A stretch of 64,000 bases of DNA from Bromus sterilis (taxonomy: Eukaryota > Streptophyta > Magnoliopsida > Poales > Poaceae): the NCBI GenBank assembly GCA_950022295.1, contig OX465600.1, positions 313,358,031-313,422,030 of the forward strand. The letters are read 5' to 3'. The notes beneath the pieces were generated by a model that was not told where the DNA came from, searched no databases, and worked only from the letters and a program-made list of their open reading frames with translations. Shown here piece by piece: positions 59,991 through 64,000 of this stretch (its first letter is position 1; each line of letters opens with the position of its first letter). Both the position numbers and the translations under genes were made by a program.

Positions 59991-61528
59991 AATCTCCACC
60001 ACTACAAAGAATTCTCGTCCCGAGAATTAAAAGTAGTGTAAGGGGTAGAGTTTCGGTTTCGCCTCCTAACAAATCTTCTGGTTCTTGTTGTCCTAATCGA
60101 AGAAATTAATCGTTCACGTTGAGGCCTTCACTGGACTGTATCGGTGCATCTCGATGGGTTTTCATCCTTTCTTCGGGGCTCCATCACACTCACGAACAGG
60201 TTAAGAGGTAGAGCTTAAGGGGGTCGGATCAATACAAGTTCAATCAAATGGGGTTGCTCAAGGGTATGGGGTACAAAGTCCTTCCGAGTTTAACCTCAGG
60301 GAAGTACATCGTGAGAAGTTTTAAGCGGATAGGCACGTATTCGATGCCGATGATGGAAGATGGGAAAGGGGCCCCGATCATCAGACACAATCACTGAGTC
60401 TGATATCGGACAGAATATCACAAGGTCGATGACAAGAGTCAGGTTTCGGTAATGCGGAACTGTGGTTTATGGGCCCACAAAAGAATCAAAAGTATGGTGA
60501 CAAACAATGCGATCAAGTGGCAAGGTAAGTCAGAGAACAACTTGTCAGCTATATCGGCAACAACGTCGGTACAAGGGGCAGTGGACATTGAGAACCATTT
60601 TCCTGCTCGTTAATACGAGGCGGACCAATTGGCAAAGTTCTCGTCCCGGTGGTTACCGAAATTTCATCGACAAAGTCAACAAGGGGTTACTGACGAGGTT
60701 GTACACCGAGGTGTTTTCACAAGCAGGTGAATTATCACTGCTTAGATAAGATATATTACAAGAAAGGTTAAACAAACCAATGGAGAGGAAAAAGAGATGA
60801 TACACAAGTATCAGGTATATATCTTTCCCAAGGGAAAACAGAGCACGATATACACGACCAAGTTGTATTGGCAGAGAGTCAAGGGAAGTTGTCGATGATA
60901 ACATAAATCATCGAATGGCAAGGATGGTATTACAAATGATGAATCCAATTGACACATGGAAGAAGCCATGAAAGATTAGTCAAATAATAATCCACCAAAG
61001 GTCGGGTGGTACGCAAAGGATCTGATGTGGGTATCTACACTCAATCGGGAGGAGAAGAATGCAAAGGCATCGGGTGATGGAAGCATCGGAATAATGCAAT
61101 GCTTGAGTACAAGGGAATCGTGTTTTCCAGATCGGGAGGTGGATGCAATCATCCATACGGACTTATCGGTGGCAGGGGATTGCAAAGGCGATGAACACGC
61201 AGGTTCTCGGGAATTTATCAGAGAGTAATCGTCGGGATCTTCAGGTGAATCAGGCGATCATCTTGGGTGAAGGGCTCTCCGGGTAGATGTGACCACGAGA
61301 TCCTAATGTCAGAGTTAGAAAATTTTCCCGAAAGGATAAGAGAGTAGAATCCGAGAGTAAAGGTACGGAGAAAAAGATCCTAATACCAAAGATATCACGC
61401 GTAGTGACATCGATGTGGGCCCGTAAGCCAAACATTAAGTTAGCAAAGTAGTTTTGCAAATACTAGACTCGACTTCGACCAAGGAGTGGTTAGGGGCTTC
61501 CTACAGGCAGTCGGCTCTGATACCAACT
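59991..61528 (-). other. Family B internal region, no gag-pol
   Basis: 1,538 bp, longest frames under 90 codons, none recognisable. At the left end the minus strand reads ttctcgggacgagaa...ggtggagatt, equivalent to the pol end and polypurine tract of E. At the right end the leader (cctgtaggaagcccc...ccttggtcgaagtcgag) and primer site (61513-61525) match families A and E. It is a deletion derivative that keeps only the parts needed in cis. Confidence 0.7.
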
Positions 61529-64000
61529 TGTGACGCCCCCAAAATTAGACCGTGTACAGTAATCATACACGCAAGGTACACGATCGAGATCAGGGACTCA
61601 CGGTGAGATATCACAACACAACTCTACAAAAAAAATACAAGCCGTTTAGTACAAGCCAGGGGCCACAAGGGATCGAATACAACAGCTCGAGAGCACAAAG
61701 TCAGCGGAACCAATAGTATCTGAGTATAGACACAAGGATACAAGGTTGCCTTAAGAAGGCTATCACAAAATCAACACCGATCGAAAAGGCGAGGCCTCCT
61801 GCCTGGGAACCTCCAAGCTACTCCTGGTCAATGGGGAACTCGACGTCATAGAAGGCATCGGGGATCTTCATGTTGCGGTGGTCGACATCGGGGATCTCCT
61901 GCTCCTGGACTCCAACGTCGACTGCAGCGGCCGATCAGGCAAAACAAAAAGGGGGGAAATAAAGCATGTGACTATCTAGCATACCCGCGAGTCTTACGTC
62001 CGCTACTAAGCATTATGCATTGTATCAACGGAAAGAAGAGGCTGTATATAGTGGAATGCAAGATAGAAATCAGAATAAGGGTAAGAAGCTAGGCCAATCG
62101 AAGACTAGCATCTTCCGACGATGTCTTGCAGCATGAGGTAAGAATCAGCCAACAGTTTATATAAAGCATAAAGTATCAATACAACAGAAGTTGCTGCAAC
62201 ATTGTATAATTATAAGTTGTAATAATTAACAATGCCTCCGAGTTCTCCTCCTCGACATCCCAGCGAGGAAGAAAACCCGGAATCATACAGTTTAATAATA
62301 ATACTTTGTAGTGGTAAGATCCAGCTTCAGCATAAAGCGTCCTGTTACCGTGGACACGGCTATTCCAATAGATTAATCTTCCCTGCAGGGGTGCACTTGT
62401 GTTACGCTACACGCACGGATCTTCAGGGTGGCGGGAACCTTGTTAGGGAACGCTCCACCGAGGCTATCCGACACTCCATAGCCCATCTTTCAAACACAAC
62501 AGAGAGGTCATCCGCCGGACTATATCCTATGTACGCGGGGCTTTGGACCCTAACCCCGATGTACTCTTGCACGGTGCGAGGCTGGCCGGTGAAGTTAAAG
62601 ATAATCCAAATAAGACACCATCGCGCGAGAAAATAAGACAACACCACTTCCCGGCGCAGGCCGCGATACTGCTGACGTCTGAAGAGTCCTCGGACGACAC
62701 TACGAAGCAGAGGAGCCCATAACTCGTAATTCCCACGGGTAGGTAGTGCGTACATGGCGTATAGCCAACTCAAGACATCCACTGAACCATTTAGCATTTA
62801 ATTAACCTGCGTGACAACCGTTATCGTTGCCTCGACTTAACCGACCCGCGGACAACGACAGCAGCCAGGACCACCAGTACATCGGTGCCTGCCCCGTCGT
62901 CCCACCAAGTCACTGCGGTTACCAACAAGGTGAACCGTCTCCTTACCTTGTCTCGCGTGTGCTCCTGGAGGAGCTCGACTTTCGTGGTTTGGTAACTCTC
63001 ACGGCCAACGATCAGGGGCCAAGCACACCGGTACACTGGTCATACCCTCCCTGTCGTCCCGTCGCAATACCTCTCGCGGGCACCGTTGGGTCGCCCGACT
63101 TCTTACCTTTAAGGACACCAGTTGGTTTGAGTCCCTACCATTAAGTGAAACCTGGAGGAATGACCCTCAATGGTACACTTGAGCTGGCTCGACTGAGACA
63201 TCAGCGGAATGAACTAAAGAGGTAAACCTCGTATCATCCCGGTGATGCTACGCTACTGAGCCGACGAGAATGAAATACGAGTCCATTTCACTCGTAAGCC
63301 AAACTCGAAGCGACTCGGCAGAGTCTCGCCGTTGTAGGTTCCCTAGGGCGTCTGCCTTGATCCGTACCTGTTACAGTTGTATATATTTCGTTTCCGCGAT
63401 CACTCCCCTGAGTGGCCACGACCCGCTATCTAATCCTAGCTAACAATGCGCAGGGCTCACTGCTGAATATTATATATATATTTATAAGGCAGCATAGGAT
63501 ACAAGAAGGTACATCAAGGGGCGACAATGACAGGCTATGCAATTGAATAGGATTGTAATCGTAGCAGCAGCAGTAACACTGCCTAGTGCAAGAAAGTAAG
63601 GAAAGGTAGGCAATATTTGGGGAAGAGAATGGATCTGCTTGCCTGGAAGCTCGACGGTAGGGGTAGGGTCATCAACGAAGTAGTCGTACTCGACAATGAT
63701 GTCATCGGCGGCAGCAACGGGGTCTACCGGAGAACAAGGGGGAGAAACAGTAAATACACAACAAGCATATACAAACAGATGCATGTCATGACAGATGAAA
63801 TGTTAACGATGTTCTAACGCAGTGCAATGCACGTCGCTCGGAACGGAAATTCATCTGAGGATGAACTACCGGCTCCGGGTGATTACCGGACAGGGTGACC
63901 GGAGGTGGAAGGATCAAGCCGGAGGTGTCGTGGGTACCGGACAAACATAAGGGGGTGTATCCGTGTTAGTTGATCTATTCCGAACAACTTTCGTGTTCGA
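61529..64000 (-). repeat. Family B 5' LTR (runs off window end)
   Basis: Starts tgtgacgcccccaaaattag and aligns with 36569-39010 throughout, retaining a 48-bp stretch near 63149-63200 that the left copy lacks. Double palindrome at 62351-62396. Confidence 0.85.

Larger units (their letters stand above)
36569..64000 (-). mobile_element. Family B Gypsy element, non-autonomous, hosting D and E
   Basis: Minus-strand element inserted in A3. Left (3') LTR: 36569-39737 plus its far end 59153-59990, separated by D, E and a deletion. Internal region 59991-61528, only 1.54 kb. Right (5') LTR from 61529 to beyond the window. The minus-strand primer site TGGTATCAGAGCC ends the internal region. The LTR reads TGTAACACCCTC ... 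GGGGGCGTCACA in its own sense. The internal region has no gag or pol frame. Its end near the 3' LTR (ttctcgggacgagaa...) matches the end of E's pol, so it looks like a deletion derivative of a related chromovirus. Confidence 0.8.

Overview
This window looks like intergenic, heterochromatic DNA from a large Triticeae (wheat-type) grass genome. I see no host gene, rRNA gene or canonical tRNA gene. Nearly every base can be assigned to nested transposable elements. The strongest pointer to the Triticeae is an Angela/BARE/WIS-type Copia element whose LTR has the known ...gcctctagggcatatttccaaca end, together with long-LTR Gypsy families and a CACTA element with 'tcccggtt...aaccggga' subterminal repeats.

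Layout. (1) 1-7032: two partial minus-strand copies of a ~3.8-kb Gypsy LTR, called family A here. (2) 7033-8385: a short transposon exon fragment, then an LTR fragment related to family B. (3) 8386-23787: a minus-strand CACTA (En/Spm) transposon whose TNP2-type transposase is split by the Angela element (12525-21844, 5-bp target duplication ATATA). The CACTA 3' region also carries two non-coding modules: a U6-like promoter driving a ~302-nt foldback that ends at T-runs, and an array of four 140-bp repeats that each contain a miRNA-like hairpin. (4) 23788-31434: an old minus-strand Tat-lineage Gypsy element (family C). It keeps gag and protease, lacks RT and integrase, and carries a decayed multi-exon gene on the opposite strand. 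The CACTA sits in its 3' LTR. (5) 31435-32309: unassigned AT-rich DNA with degenerate repeats. (6) 32310-36568: plus-strand family A LTR, primer-binding site and start of the internal region, cut by (7) a minus-strand family B element from 36569 to beyond the window end. Inside the left LTR of B lies a plus-strand Athila-like non-autonomous element D (39738-45667). At the first bases of D's 3' LTR sits a minus-strand chromovirus E (45668-59152). A deletion at ~59152 joins E's truncated 5' LTR directly to the remaining end of B's LTR.

How the parts relate. Families A, B and E share a primer-binding site/leader and a polypurine tract design, and they share a doubly palindromic block inside their otherwise different LTRs. 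E is the only element here with a near-complete gag-pol (frameshift plus two stops). B, D, C and the Angela copy would all have needed proteins supplied in trans. By-eye LTR comparison gives Angela and E as recent (about 1% divergence), B as older (a few percent) and C as oldest (near 8-9%), which agrees with the nesting order. Most interesting are the two RNA modules of the CACTA (8570-10580) and the shared palindromic LTR block.
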